Below, piece after piece: positions 8,293 through 15,119 of a stretch of DNA of 17,652 nucleotides (the first letter of the stretch is position 1; every line of letters starts with the position of its first letter). Source of the stretch: Giesbergeria sp. (GTDB lineage Bacteria > Pseudomonadota > Gammaproteobacteria > Burkholderiales > Burkholderiaceae_C). The stretch spans positions 1-17,652 of the forward strand of contig JAUYGP010000043.1 of assembly GCA_030690515.1 (NCBI GenBank), written 5' to 3'. Position numbers and translations under genes: made by a program. The notes beneath the pieces are model-generated. The model ran no database searches and was not told where the DNA came from. It saw nothing but the letters and a program-made list of their open reading frames with translations.

Positions 8293-8832
8293 TCAATCGG
8301 TCTTCATCATGAGCAGATCAGTGATGAGCATCTCGATGTTCTTTTTGATCGAACCCTCTGTTGCAATGCGCACCCGAGTAGCTCCCAAGGGCGAGTCGGA
8401 AAAACTAGCAGTAAACGGTGTGCGGATCAGCCGTGAATACACATCTTTGCCGGTCTTGGTATCGACGACGGTGTACTTGATGGTTGACGTTACGGTCATG
8501 TCTATGCCGAAAGCGGGTTGTTCCAGTTGGTTTAGGTTGGCAACCAGCCGGTATTTGCTAGCGGACAAAACGCGTTCAAAAACGCCCGCGTTTGCCAGGG
8601 AATCCTCTAGCGCGCTGCGGAAGGCTTCGCTGGATACCTGCGAAACCCACAGCGGATTCGTTTCCCGGCCGCCCGTCACGTCTGCGACGGCAATGGCGTT
8701 TTTTAAAGAGGTGGGTGCTGTACGTTGGCTGGTGTAAACGCTCATGTTGCTGACGGCTGCGGGTGTTGCGCAGCCTGCCAGCAAGGCCAACAACATTGTG
8801 CTGGCGATCAGGTGAGGGAATCGGGTCATCAT
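8293..8832 (-). CDS. Predicted outer-membrane lipoprotein of unknown function
   Basis: With the start at 8832 the protein has 179 residues. It begins MMTRFPHLIASTMLLALLAGC, a signal peptide with lipobox LAGC (lipidated Cys at residue 21, followed by Ala, which does not signal inner-membrane retention). The mature part includes NPLWVSQVSSEAFRSALEDSLANAG and a beta-rich stretch IDMTVTSTIKYTVVDTKTGKDVYS, ending SIKKNIEMLITDLLMMKTD. I do not recognise a named family with confidence. The chosen ATG overlaps the stop of the upstream lipoprotein gene as ATGATG/TGA, so translation is probably coupled. An ATG at 8841 in the same frame would add three residues inside the upstream gene and seems less likely. 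Confidence 0.8.
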   Translation of the reverse strand: MMTRFPHLIASTMLLALLAGCATPAAVSNMSVYTSQRTAPTSLKNAIAVADVTGGRETNPLWVSQVSSEAFRSALEDSLANAGVFERVLSASKYRLVANLNQLEQPAFGIDMTVTSTIKYTVVDTKTGKDVYSRLIRTPFTASFSDSPLGATRVRIATEGSIKKNIEMLITDLLMMKTD

Positions 8833-9188
8833 GCTGCACACTTCTTGGAGACGGTCGCTGCCTCGATCGCGTCGTATTCACCCTTCAGGCGCGACAGTTC
8901 CGCTTCTTGTTGCTTGGTACCGCCCAGTGCGAAGAGCGCAGGCCAAAAAAGGATAAGACCAACGCCAGCAATCGCCTTATCGTTGCTGGCGGCTTCATCC
9001 AACCGGCCCGTGAGCTGGTTCACGCGGCCGCTGATGCGCATGGATTCGGAGCGTAGTTGTTCGCAGTCGTAGTTGGCGTACTGCATGGGCGATACATAGG
9101 TTGATGAAATATCTTTGCCGGCCGTTGCGCAGGCGGTAAGGATGCCGCTGGTGACCAGAATGGCGATGGATCTGCTGTAGCGAATCAT
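8829..9188 (-). CDS. Predicted small lipoprotein of unknown function
   Basis: This 119-residue protein has an N-terminal signal ending in a lipobox-like LTAC (Cys at residue 20). It then carries YVSPMQYANYDCEQLRSESM, a helical segment RISGRVNQLTGRLDEAASND, a hydrophobic glycine-containing stretch GVGLILFWPALFALGG (about residues 75-90), and KQQEAELSRLKGEYDAIEAA before a final KKC. Proteins with this YxSPxQY...DCxQL...FWPALFALGGTK pattern are, from memory, common uncharacterised proteobacterial lipoproteins. The central hydrophobic segment could be a second membrane contact. GGAAG lies 7 nt upstream of the ATG. It is the first gene of the lipoprotein pair and is divergent from the XRE regulator. 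Confidence 0.8.
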   Translation of the reverse strand: MIRYSRSIAILVTSGILTACATAGKDISSTYVSPMQYANYDCEQLRSESMRISGRVNQLTGRLDEAASNDKAIAGVGLILFWPALFALGGTKQQEAELSRLKGEYDAIEAATVSKKCAA

Positions 9189-9331
9189 GTGAAGCTTCCG
9201 AAAAAACAGGTGGCCGCCTTGGCATGCAAAGCGCAGTTACTTTTTTGTTCAATCGTTTAGGCAACAAACGATTGAACGAATATTACAACAAACAGTTCAA
9301 TACAAATTCAATCAAAATTTAACGTTCCAGC
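9189..9331. promoter_or_regulatory. AT-rich divergent control region with a perfect 12+12 bp palindrome
   Basis: The 143-nt spacer between the lipoprotein pair and the XRE regulator is strikingly AT-rich from 9240 to 9323. It contains an exact inverted repeat, GTTCAATCGTTT (9247-9258) and AAACGATTGAAC (9266-9277), with a 7-nt centre. Half-sites TTCAAT recur at 9296-9301 and 9307-9312, and CAACAAAC occurs twice (9262-9269, 9286-9293). There is no T-tract suitable for a terminator in either direction; the T6 run lies before the stem on the plus strand. The simplest reading is an operator for the adjacent XRE protein overlapping divergent promoters. Confidence 0.6.
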
Positions 9332-9784
9332 ATGGATCAGAAGCTGGAATTTGCCGAACGTTTGCAGGCAGCGATGCGCACCGCTGGGCTGGAGCCGCGC
9401 CCAGCGGTGCTGCTTAGCCTTTTCAATGCCCACTATTGGGGGCGCTCGGTGACGTTTCAGGCTGTATCACGCTGGTTGCGTGGTGAGGCAATTCCTGGTC
9501 AGGACAAACTCATCACTCTGGCGCAGGTTCTTAAAATCGAGCCCGAGGTGCTGCGCTTTGGCGAAGCGGTGCGCAAGTCGGTGCAGGCGCACCGCCAGCG
9601 CTGGGATGAGGGCGTGGGTTACCTGGAGCGCGAGACTTTCGACGCCTTCCTGCAACTGCCGGCGCCCCAGCGCAAGCTGATCCGTGAGGTCATCCTGACT
9701 TTCGCCAAGGTGCATGGCGACCCGGAGGATGCATCCGTTCTGGGGACCAGCGCCGAGCATGGGGCGCCACTCCCAAAAAAATAG
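9332..9784 (+). CDS. XRE-family (Cro/CI-like helix-turn-helix) transcriptional regulator
   Basis: This 150-residue protein has an N-terminal HTH region (about residues 5-70), FAERLQAAMRTAGLEPRPAVL followed by VTFQAVSRWLRGEAIPGQDKLITLAQVLKI. The VSRWLRGEAIP segment is the recognition-helix region typical of XRE-type repressors, and the following LAQVLKIEPEVLRFGE is standard for this group. The C-terminal half (FLQLPAPQRKLIREVILTFAKVHG) is helical and may dimerise. It is divergent from the lipoprotein genes and borders the palindromic control region, so it may autoregulate and control them. No convincing ribosome binding site precedes the ATG. Its last codons and TAG stop come from the leading edge of repeat copy 2. 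Confidence 0.85.
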   Translation: MDQKLEFAERLQAAMRTAGLEPRPAVLLSLFNAHYWGRSVTFQAVSRWLRGEAIPGQDKLITLAQVLKIEPEVLRFGEAVRKSVQAHRQRWDEGVGYLERETFDAFLQLPAPQRKLIREVILTFAKVHGDPEDASVLGTSAEHGAPLPKK

Positions 9785-9836
9785 CTGCTAGCGCTTTCTG
9801 CATAAGCGTTAGAGGCCGATTTGACTGGTATTTTCA
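9776..9836 (+). repeat. Hairpin-forming interspersed repeat, copy 2
   Basis: This is a second copy, in the same orientation as copy 1, with its 42-nt core at 9781-9822. The stem is CTAGCGCTT (9788-9796) with AAGCGTTAG (9804-9812); the single C-to-T change relative to copy 1 turns a G-C pair into G-U and so keeps the RNA stem. The stop codon of the XRE gene (TAG, 9782-9784) is inside the repeat. It lies between convergent genes and may serve as a terminator. Confidence 0.8.
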
Positions 9837-10586
9837 AGCCCCGGCGAACTGCCGCCAAAAAAAGATCGCCGTCATCACCAGCCCGGTCAGCACAATCCCC
9901 CCGCGCAGCCAGGGCGCGGGAATGCGCCGGGCCACGCGGGCGCCGCCGTAGCCGCCCAGGGTGGCGGCCACCATCATCATCAGCGCCTGGGGCCAAAGCA
10001 CCACACCCCCCGCAGCGTAGATGGCCACCGCAATGGCGGTGAGCAGGGCCGAGACCCAGTTCTTCAGCCCGTTCATCGCGTTGAGATTGGTTTGCCCCAG
10101 CAGCCCGAACAGTGCCAGCAGCAAGATGCCCAGCCCGCCGTTGAAATAGCCGCCATAGGCCGCAACGATCAGCACGCCCGCCGTGGCTTTGGCGGTGGAG
10201 GGCTTGCCGCCCGCTGTCCATTCACGCAGCTTGGGGCCCAGGGCAAACAGCAGCGTGGCGGCCAGCAGCAGCCAGGGCACGATGATCGAGAACATGTCGT
10301 TGGACGTGACCAGCAACAGGCCCGCGCCCGCTGCGCCGCCAATGAGTGAGAGCACTACCAGCCGAACCATGGAGAGCCCCGGCGGCGGTTGGGTGTCTTC
10401 ACGAAACCCCCAGGCACCCGCCGCGTAGCCCGGCAGCAGCGCCACGGTGCCGGTGGCGTTGGCCATCACGGGCGGCACGCCGGTGAATACCAGCGCGGGC
10501 AGGGTCAGAAAGCTGCCGCCTCCGGCGACGGCGTTGAGGGCACCGGCGACGAAGGCGGCGGTGAGGAGTAGGGCTGTGTCATACAT
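9834..10586 (-). CDS. TauE/SafE (TSUP) family permease
   Basis: This 250-residue, highly hydrophobic protein has about eight membrane helices. It shows the family's N-terminal repeat signature AAFVAGALNAVAGGGSFLTLPAL with NATGTVALLPG, and a second repeat with YGGYFNGGLGILLLALFGLLG and NAMNGLKNWVSALLTAIAV. Members carry sulfite, sulfoacetate, taurine-related or other organic anions across the inner membrane. No neighbouring gene points to a substrate here. It is monocistronic on the minus strand, convergent with the XRE gene. The ribosome binding site is weak. A TAATAT (10629-10634 on the minus strand) about 43 nt upstream could be a -10 element. Confidence 0.92.
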   Translation of the reverse strand: MYDTALLLTAAFVAGALNAVAGGGSFLTLPALVFTGVPPVMANATGTVALLPGYAAGAWGFREDTQPPPGLSMVRLVVLSLIGGAAGAGLLLVTSNDMFSIIVPWLLLAATLLFALGPKLREWTAGGKPSTAKATAGVLIVAAYGGYFNGGLGILLLALFGLLGQTNLNAMNGLKNWVSALLTAIAVAIYAAGGVVLWPQALMMMVAATLGGYGGARVARRIPAPWLRGGIVLTGLVMTAIFFWRQFAGA

Positions 10587-10720
10587 GGGGGTTGCGGCGA
10601 AGGAGCCGTCTTGGGGCCTTTTGAGTGCATATTAGGTGCAAAACAGCCCGATATTTCAGCCCATTGGTCGTAAATAAGGTTCTATTGCTGTGCGGTGGAT
10701 GGAGCCATTAACGCGCTGCG
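10587..10720. promoter_or_regulatory. Spacer between ybeY and the TSUP gene
   Basis: This 134-nt region is moderately AT-rich in its centre (10620-10690). It probably carries the TSUP promoter (minus-strand TAATAT at 10629-10634, no clear -35) and the 3' end of the ybeY transcript. I see no strong hairpin, repeat or small gene in it. Confidence 0.3.
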
Positions 10721-11179
10721 TCAGGTGGCGTAGGGGTCGGCAAACCCCAGTCCCTGCAAGATGGCGGTCTCATAGGTTTCCATCTCCTGCGCATCCTGTT
10801 CGCTGGTTTCGTGGTCCCAGCCTTGGGCGTGCAGCGCGCCGTGCACCAGCAGGTGGGCGTAGTGTTCTTCCAGGCTTTTGTTCTGTTCGCGCGCCTCACG
10901 TTCCACCACGGGGGCGCACAGCACCAGGTCGGCCAGCACCATGGGTTCCTGTGCGTAGTCGAAGGTGAGCACGTTGGTGGCGTAGTCCTTGTGGCGGTAG
11001 TCGCGGTTGAGCTGGCGGCCTTCGTCCTCATCGACGATGCGCACGGTGATCTCGGCGTCCAGTGCCAGGGCGTGGCGAATCCAGCGGGTAACCTTGTGGC
11101 GCGGCAGTGCGGCGCGGTGGGTGGCGGCGCCATCAAAGCGGCCGAACTGCAGCGACAGGGTGAGTTGATTAAGGGTCAT
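10721..11179 (-). CDS. ybeY: Endoribonuclease YbeY
   Basis: This zinc-dependent endoribonuclease acts in 16S rRNA 3'-end maturation and ribosome quality control. The 152-residue protein has the signature HGALHAQGWDH (H113, H117, H123), matching the family HGxLHLxGYDH metal site. It also has the conserved central RIVDEDEGRQLNRDYRHKDYATNVLTF (LNRDYRHKDYATNVLTF is the typical block). It follows phoH on the same strand after a 60-nt gap that carries repeat copy 3. This is the common phoH-ybeY order, though the corC/lnt genes that often follow are not here. Confidence 0.96.
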   Translation of the reverse strand: MTLNQLTLSLQFGRFDGAATHRAALPRHKVTRWIRHALALDAEITVRIVDEDEGRQLNRDYRHKDYATNVLTFDYAQEPMVLADLVLCAPVVEREAREQNKSLEEHYAHLLVHGALHAQGWDHETSEQDAQEMETYETAILQGLGFADPYAT

Positions 11180-11226
11180 TTTGGCCTGTAGCGTCCTATT
11201 GATAAGCGCATGCAGCTATAAAAAGT
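11177..11226 (-). repeat. Diverged copy 3 of the interspersed repeat, between phoH and ybeY
   Basis: Read on the minus strand this begins TTTTTATAGCTGC, continues ATGCGCTTATCAATAGG and ends ACGCTACAGGCCAAAATG. It keeps ATAGCTGC, GCGCTT and the CGCTA-AG-GGCC end of copies 1 and 2, but the stem is imperfect. It follows the phoH stop by about 13 nt and its end overlaps the ybeY ATG, so it forms the whole intercistronic spacer and may influence relative expression. Confidence 0.6.
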
Positions 11227-11239
11227 GTAGTGATCTGAT

Positions 11240-12193
11240 TTAGGCACGCGGTGCAGGGCGGGTGCGTTGGGCGTCGTAGGCATCAACAATGCGTGCGACC
11301 AGCGGGTGGCGCACCACGTCGGCGCTGGTGAAGCGCGTGACGGCAATGCCCTTGACGCGCTTGAGCACGCGCTCCCCGTCGATCAGGCCGCTCATGGCGC
11401 CCTTGGGCAGGTCGATCTGGCTCACGTCGCCTGTGACCACGGCCTTGGCACCAAAGCCCAGGCGGGTGAGGAACATTTTCATTTGCTCGGGCGTGGTGTT
11501 CTGCGCTTCGTCGAGGATGACGAAAGCGTTGTTCAGTGTGCGCCCGCGCATGAAGGCCAGCGGGGCAATCTCGAGCGCGTTGCGCTCGAACGCCTTTTGC
11601 ACCTTTTCGTAACCCATCAGGTCATATAGCGCGTCGTACAGCGGGCGTAGATAGGGGTCCACCTTCTGCGCCAAGTCGCCGGGCAGAAAGCCCAGGCGCT
11701 CACCGGCCTCCACCGCGGGGCGCGTGAGCACGATGCGTTGCACAGCGCTGCGCTCCAGGGCATCGACCGCGCAGGCCACGGCCAGATAGGTCTTGCCCGT
11801 GCCGGCCGGGCCAATGCCGAAGGTGATGTCGTGCGTGGCGATGTTGTCCAGGTACAGGGCCTGTGTGGGCGTGCGCGCCCGCAGGTCGGCGCGTCGCGTG
11901 GTCAGCGGGGAGGGTGCACCTTCACCCTCGGCGGTGATGGCGCCGTCGCCTGCCAGCATGAGCTGCAAATGCTCCTCACTGATGGGGCGATCAGCGATTT
12001 CGTACACCGCCTGCAGAACTTCCATGGCCTTTGTGGCGCGGCCCTTGGGGCCGTCTACCTTGAACTGCTCGTGCCGGTGGGCAATGCTGACCTGGTACGC
12101 CGCCTCGATGGTGCGCAGGTGACCGTCGGCAGGGCCGCACAGGTGCGTGAGGCGGGTGTTGTTGTGGGGGGTGAAGGTATGGCGCAGGATCAC
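11240..12193 (-). CDS. phoH: PhoH-family ATPase (PhoH/PhoL)
   Basis: This is a cytosolic P-loop ATPase related to the N-terminal half of superfamily 1 helicases, linked with YbeY and rRNA metabolism. With the GTG start at 12193 it has 317 residues. It shows Walker A GPAGTGKT (128-135), LTRPAVEAGERLGFLPGDL (156-174), Walker B VILDEAQN (225-232) and VVTGDVSQIDLP. The upstream ATG at 12250 would run over the ruvA start on the other strand and add residues with no family character; GGAA 8 nt before the GTG supports the shorter form. The ruvA start is only 46 nt away on the opposite strand. Confidence 0.93.
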   Translation of the reverse strand: MILRHTFTPHNNTRLTHLCGPADGHLRTIEAAYQVSIAHRHEQFKVDGPKGRATKAMEVLQAVYEIADRPISEEHLQLMLAGDGAITAEGEGAPSPLTTRRADLRARTPTQALYLDNIATHDITFGIGPAGTGKTYLAVACAVDALERSAVQRIVLTRPAVEAGERLGFLPGDLAQKVDPYLRPLYDALYDLMGYEKVQKAFERNALEIAPLAFMRGRTLNNAFVILDEAQNTTPEQMKMFLTRLGFGAKAVVTGDVSQIDLPKGAMSGLIDGERVLKRVKGIAVTRFTSADVVRHPLVARIVDAYDAQRTRPAPRA

Positions 12194-12239
12194 GTTGATA
12201 ATTCCGTCGAAATGCGCCGGACGGCGACAAAGGACTTCA

Positions 12240-12815
12240 ATGATAGGCAAATTGACCGGTACCCTGCTGGAGAAGAACCCACCCGAGGTGCTGGTGGACT
12301 GCGCGGGCGTGGGCTACGAGGTGCAGGTGCCCATGAGCACCTTCTACAACTTGCCTGCTATTGGGCAGTCGGTAAGCTTGCTGACACAGTTCATCGTGCG
12401 CGAGGACGCACAGTTGCTGTACGGCTTTGGCAGCGCCGCCGAGCGCGCGGCTTTCCGGGAGCTGATCAAGATATCGGGCGTGGGCCCGCGCACGGCGTTG
12501 GCCGTTCTGAGCGGCATGGGGGTGCAGGACCTGGCGCAGGCCATCACCTTGCAAGAGGCCGGTCGCCTGGTCAAGGTGCCGGGCATCGGCAAGAAAACAG
12601 CCGAGCGCCTGCTACTGGAACTCAAGGGCAAACTGGGTGCCGAGATGGGCGGCGTTCATGCCCATGCCACCAGCGAGGATCAGGCCGATATTTTGCAGGC
12701 GCTGCTGGCACTGGGCTACAACGACAAGGAGGCTGCGGCTGCGCTCAAGGCGCTGCCGGGCGATGTGGGGGTGAGTGAGGGGATTAAGCTGGCGCTCAAG
12801 GCGTTGGCGAAGTAG
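12240..12815 (+). CDS. ruvA: Holliday junction branch migration protein RuvA
   Basis: The protein binds four-way junctions as a tetramer and loads RuvB for branch migration. It has 191 residues, the normal size. The N terminus MIGKLTGTLLEKNPPEVLVDCAGVGYEVQVP is the OB-fold domain. Two helix-hairpin-helix motifs follow at ISGVGPRTA (78-86) and VPGIGKKTA (113-121), and the C-terminal domain III (about 145-190) binds RuvB. AAGGA lies 6 nt before the ATG. Unlike the usual adjacent arrangement, ruvB starts 1.2 kb downstream with an opposite-strand gene between them. Confidence 0.97.
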   Translation: MIGKLTGTLLEKNPPEVLVDCAGVGYEVQVPMSTFYNLPAIGQSVSLLTQFIVREDAQLLYGFGSAAERAAFRELIKISGVGPRTALAVLSGMGVQDLAQAITLQEAGRLVKVPGIGKKTAERLLLELKGKLGAEMGGVHAHATSEDQADILQALLALGYNDKEAAAALKALPGDVGVSEGIKLALKALAK

Positions 12816-12837
12816 CGGGCGGGCAGCGCAATAGCCA

Positions 12838-13962
12838 TCACCGTGCGTTGCGCACAATTCTCTCGTGCAGGGCTTGCGCGGGGCGGGCGTTGGGTGGGGT
12901 CATTTGCGTCAGCAGGCGCCACTGGTCGATGCTGACGCTGCCTGGTTTTTTGAGCACCAAGCGCAGCACACCTTCTGTGCAAGGGGGTGTGGTGAGCGAG
13001 CCCAGGTACTGGTAATAGCGCATATCCTGGGGAAGCAACTGTTGCAGCGGCACGCCCGACTCCGGCAGGGGAACGCTGTCTTGGGCCTACAGGGGCATGT
13101 TTGCCCAGATGCGGTCAATCAGCGGGTTGGCAGCGCCCAACTGCAGGGGCACCGACAGCACGGCCCATTGGCCTGCAGGGCTCTGGTACACCAGATCGGC
13201 CGACATGGGAAAGTTCTGAAAATCCATACGTTCTTCGGCAGGGTGGTGAAACTCCAGCCTTTGCAGCCGCCAGCGCGTTCCCCGCAATGCGAGCGCGTGC
13301 GCGCTGGCCACCTCAACCACAATGCTGTGCCCGCGGTGTACCACGGTGCCAGCCAGGGCCGTGCCTTCCATGTGCAAGGCTTCGGCCGGCCCTATTACGG
13401 TGCGGTTCTGCGTGATGTCGATGGGCGATTGCTGCAGCCCCTGTGCGCAGGCTGCAAAGGCTGGGTGGAGCTGGCCCCAGGCCTGGGCTCCGGTGTCGCC
13501 CGAATAGCTCCACGGCACCCGTTGTGGGTCTGGCAGGGTGGCGGGCGTAGCGCGTGACTGGGCCGCCAGTGCAGCGGCGCGGGCTTCAATGTAGCGGCGG
13601 CTGGCAACAGGGTCAAAAGCGCTATCGGTTGCCGGTGGCATCGCCTGCGCTGGCTTGGGTTTTGCAGGCTTGCGGGGTTTGGCCTTTGCGGGTGCCCCCT
13701 GCACCGTAATTTGGGCCGGGCCGTTCTTGCGAATAGACTTTGCTGAACTGCCCGATTGCGCACGCACGATGGCGTCGTTGATGCTCTCGGTCAGAGTTAG
13801 CCGATCATCAGGGTTTTCGAGCCGCAGGGTCGTGGGGGGCTTGGCGGACTCTTCAGCAGCGACAGAAAGCACCACGCACCACAGAGGCAAGGCGACTGCC
13901 AGCCGGAGTGCTCGGCCTGGGCGGCGCAGCGCGGTAGAGCCGGAGGACGCAAGGAATTTCAT
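12838..13962 (-). pseudogene. Alpha-carbonic-anhydrase-like protein, interrupted by an in-frame stop
   Basis: An open frame of 374 codons is broken only by a TAG at 13087-13089 (codon 292); the frame is the same on both sides. The start at 13962 gives a signal peptide (MKFLASSGST...LAVALPLWCVVLSVAA), so the product would be periplasmic. A Lys/Pro/Ala-rich linker follows (residues 90-106), then the carbonic anhydrase domain from about 148, with QSPIDI (178-183) and, beyond the stop, YYQYLGSLTTPPCTEGVLRLV, the classic alpha-CA C-terminal signature. The zinc site is eroded: canonical H-F-H reads E237-F-H239, and canonical E-L-H-L-V-H reads S-A-D256-L-V-Y. Only one of three zinc histidines remains, so hydratase activity is unlikely even if the stop is read through. 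It could be a pseudogene, a truncated carbonic-anhydrase-related protein or a sequencing error at one base. Confidence 0.85.
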
Positions 13963-14025
13963 GGCATGAAGACAAGAGCTGTTGCCTGCCACTGTACCCG
14001 CGCTTGCGCGGCTATAGTTCTCCAC

Positions 14026-14052
14026 ATGCCCCGCCTGACCAGACCATCGTGA
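14026..14052 (+). other. Possible 8-codon upstream ORF overlapping the ruvB start
   Basis: ATG at 14026 opens a tiny frame encoding MPRLTRPS, whose TGA (14050-14052) overlaps the GTG start of ruvB as GTGA. A TATAGT hexamer at 14013-14018 would place transcription start close to this ATG. No Shine-Dalgarno precedes it. It is a candidate for translational coupling only, and chance occurrence is quite possible. Confidence 0.25.
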
Positions 14053-15119
14053 CTATCCAGACCGACGATTTCGCCCCCGCTCCCGCAAAGCGCATGGTGT
14101 CCGCAGCGCCAGCCACGCCGCAAGAAGAGGCCATCGAGCGCGCCCTGCGCCCCAAGCTGATGCAGGAATACGTGGGCCAGGCCAAGGCGCGTGAGCAGCT
14201 GGAGATTTTCATTGGTGCTGCGCGCCACCGGGGTGAGGCGCTGGACCATGTGCTGCTGTTTGGCCCGCCGGGGCTGGGTAAGACGACGCTCTCGCACATC
14301 ATTGCGGCCGAGTTGGGCGTGAACCTACGCCAGACCAGCGGCCCGGTGCTCGAAAAACCCAAGGACCTCGCGGCGTTGCTGACCAACCTGGAGAAGAACG
14401 ACGTTCTGTTCATTGACGAGATCCACCGGCTCTCGCCCGTGGTCGAGGAAATTCTGTACCCGGCGCTGGAGGACTACCAGATCGACATCATGATCGGCGA
14501 AGGCCCGGCGGCGCGCTCCATCAAGCTTGACTTGCAGCCCTTCACCCTGGTGGGCGCCACCACACGGGCGGGCATGCTGACCAACCCGCTGCGCGACCGT
14601 TTTGGCATCGTGGCACGGCTGGAGTTTTATACGCCCGAGGAGCTGGCTCGCATCGTCACGCGCAGCGCCGCGTTGCTGGGAACGCCCATGGACGCGGAAG
14701 GCGGCGTCGAGCTGGCGCGCCGCTCCCGGGGTACCCCGCGCATTGCCAATCGATTGCTGCGCCGCGTGCGCGACTACGCCCAGGTCAAGGGCACCGGGCG
14801 CATCACACTGGACATGGCGAACCGTGCGCTGGCCATGCTCGATGTCGATCCGCAGGGCTTCGACGTGATGGACCGCAAACTCCTGGAGGCCGTGATCCAC
14901 CGCTTTGACGGCGGGCCCGTGGGGCTGGACAACATTGCCGCCAGCATTGGCGAGGAGGCGGGCACCATCGAGGATGTGATCGAGCCCTACCTGATTCAAC
15001 AGGGATTCTTGCAGCGCACGCCGCGCGGGCGTATTGCCACCCTTGCTGCGTACCGGCACCTCGGTGTTGCAGCGCCACAGCGGGCCGACGGTTTGTTCGA
15101 CGCTGGGGCGGCCAAGTGA
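14049..15119 (+). CDS. ruvB: Holliday junction branch migration ATPase RuvB
   Basis: This is the hexameric AAA+ motor that drives branch migration with RuvA. The 356-residue protein has Walker A GPPGLGKT (72-79), Walker B FIDEIHRL (121-128), GATTRAGMLTNPLRDRFG (169-186, sensor 1 and arginine-finger region), SRGTPRIANRLLRRVRD (226-242, sensor 2 region) and a C-terminal winged-helix domain with GGPVGLDNIAASIGEE and YLIQQGFLQRTPRGR. The GTG at 14049 is chosen because TIQTDDFAP is the expected N terminus for the group; the residues further upstream show no conservation. The ribosome binding site is weak. The stop overlaps the next gene's GTG start (GTGA). Confidence 0.97.
   Translation: MTIQTDDFAPAPAKRMVSAAPATPQEEAIERALRPKLMQEYVGQAKAREQLEIFIGAARHRGEALDHVLLFGPPGLGKTTLSHIIAAELGVNLRQTSGPVLEKPKDLAALLTNLEKNDVLFIDEIHRLSPVVEEILYPALEDYQIDIMIGEGPAARSIKLDLQPFTLVGATTRAGMLTNPLRDRFGIVARLEFYTPEELARIVTRSAALLGTPMDAEGGVELARRSRGTPRIANRLLRRVRDYAQVKGTGRITLDMANRALAMLDVDPQGFDVMDRKLLEAVIHRFDGGPVGLDNIAASIGEEAGTIEDVIEPYLIQQGFLQRTPRGRIATLAAYRHLGVAAPQRADGLFDAGAAK

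Noticed and set aside
9247..9277. Perfect palindrome considered as a rho-independent terminator
   Set aside because: No T-run follows the stem in either reading direction, and the stem is AT-rich; it lies between divergent gene starts, where an operator is more likely.
9262..9313. Repeated short motifs considered as plasmid-type iterons or a CRISPR array
   Set aside because: There are too few, too short and irregularly spaced units; no replication or cas genes are nearby.
12194..12250. N-terminal extension of PhoH from an ATG at 12250
   Set aside because: It would overlap the ruvA start head-on and adds residues without family similarity; the GTG at 12193 has a better ribosome binding site and gives the expected N terminus.
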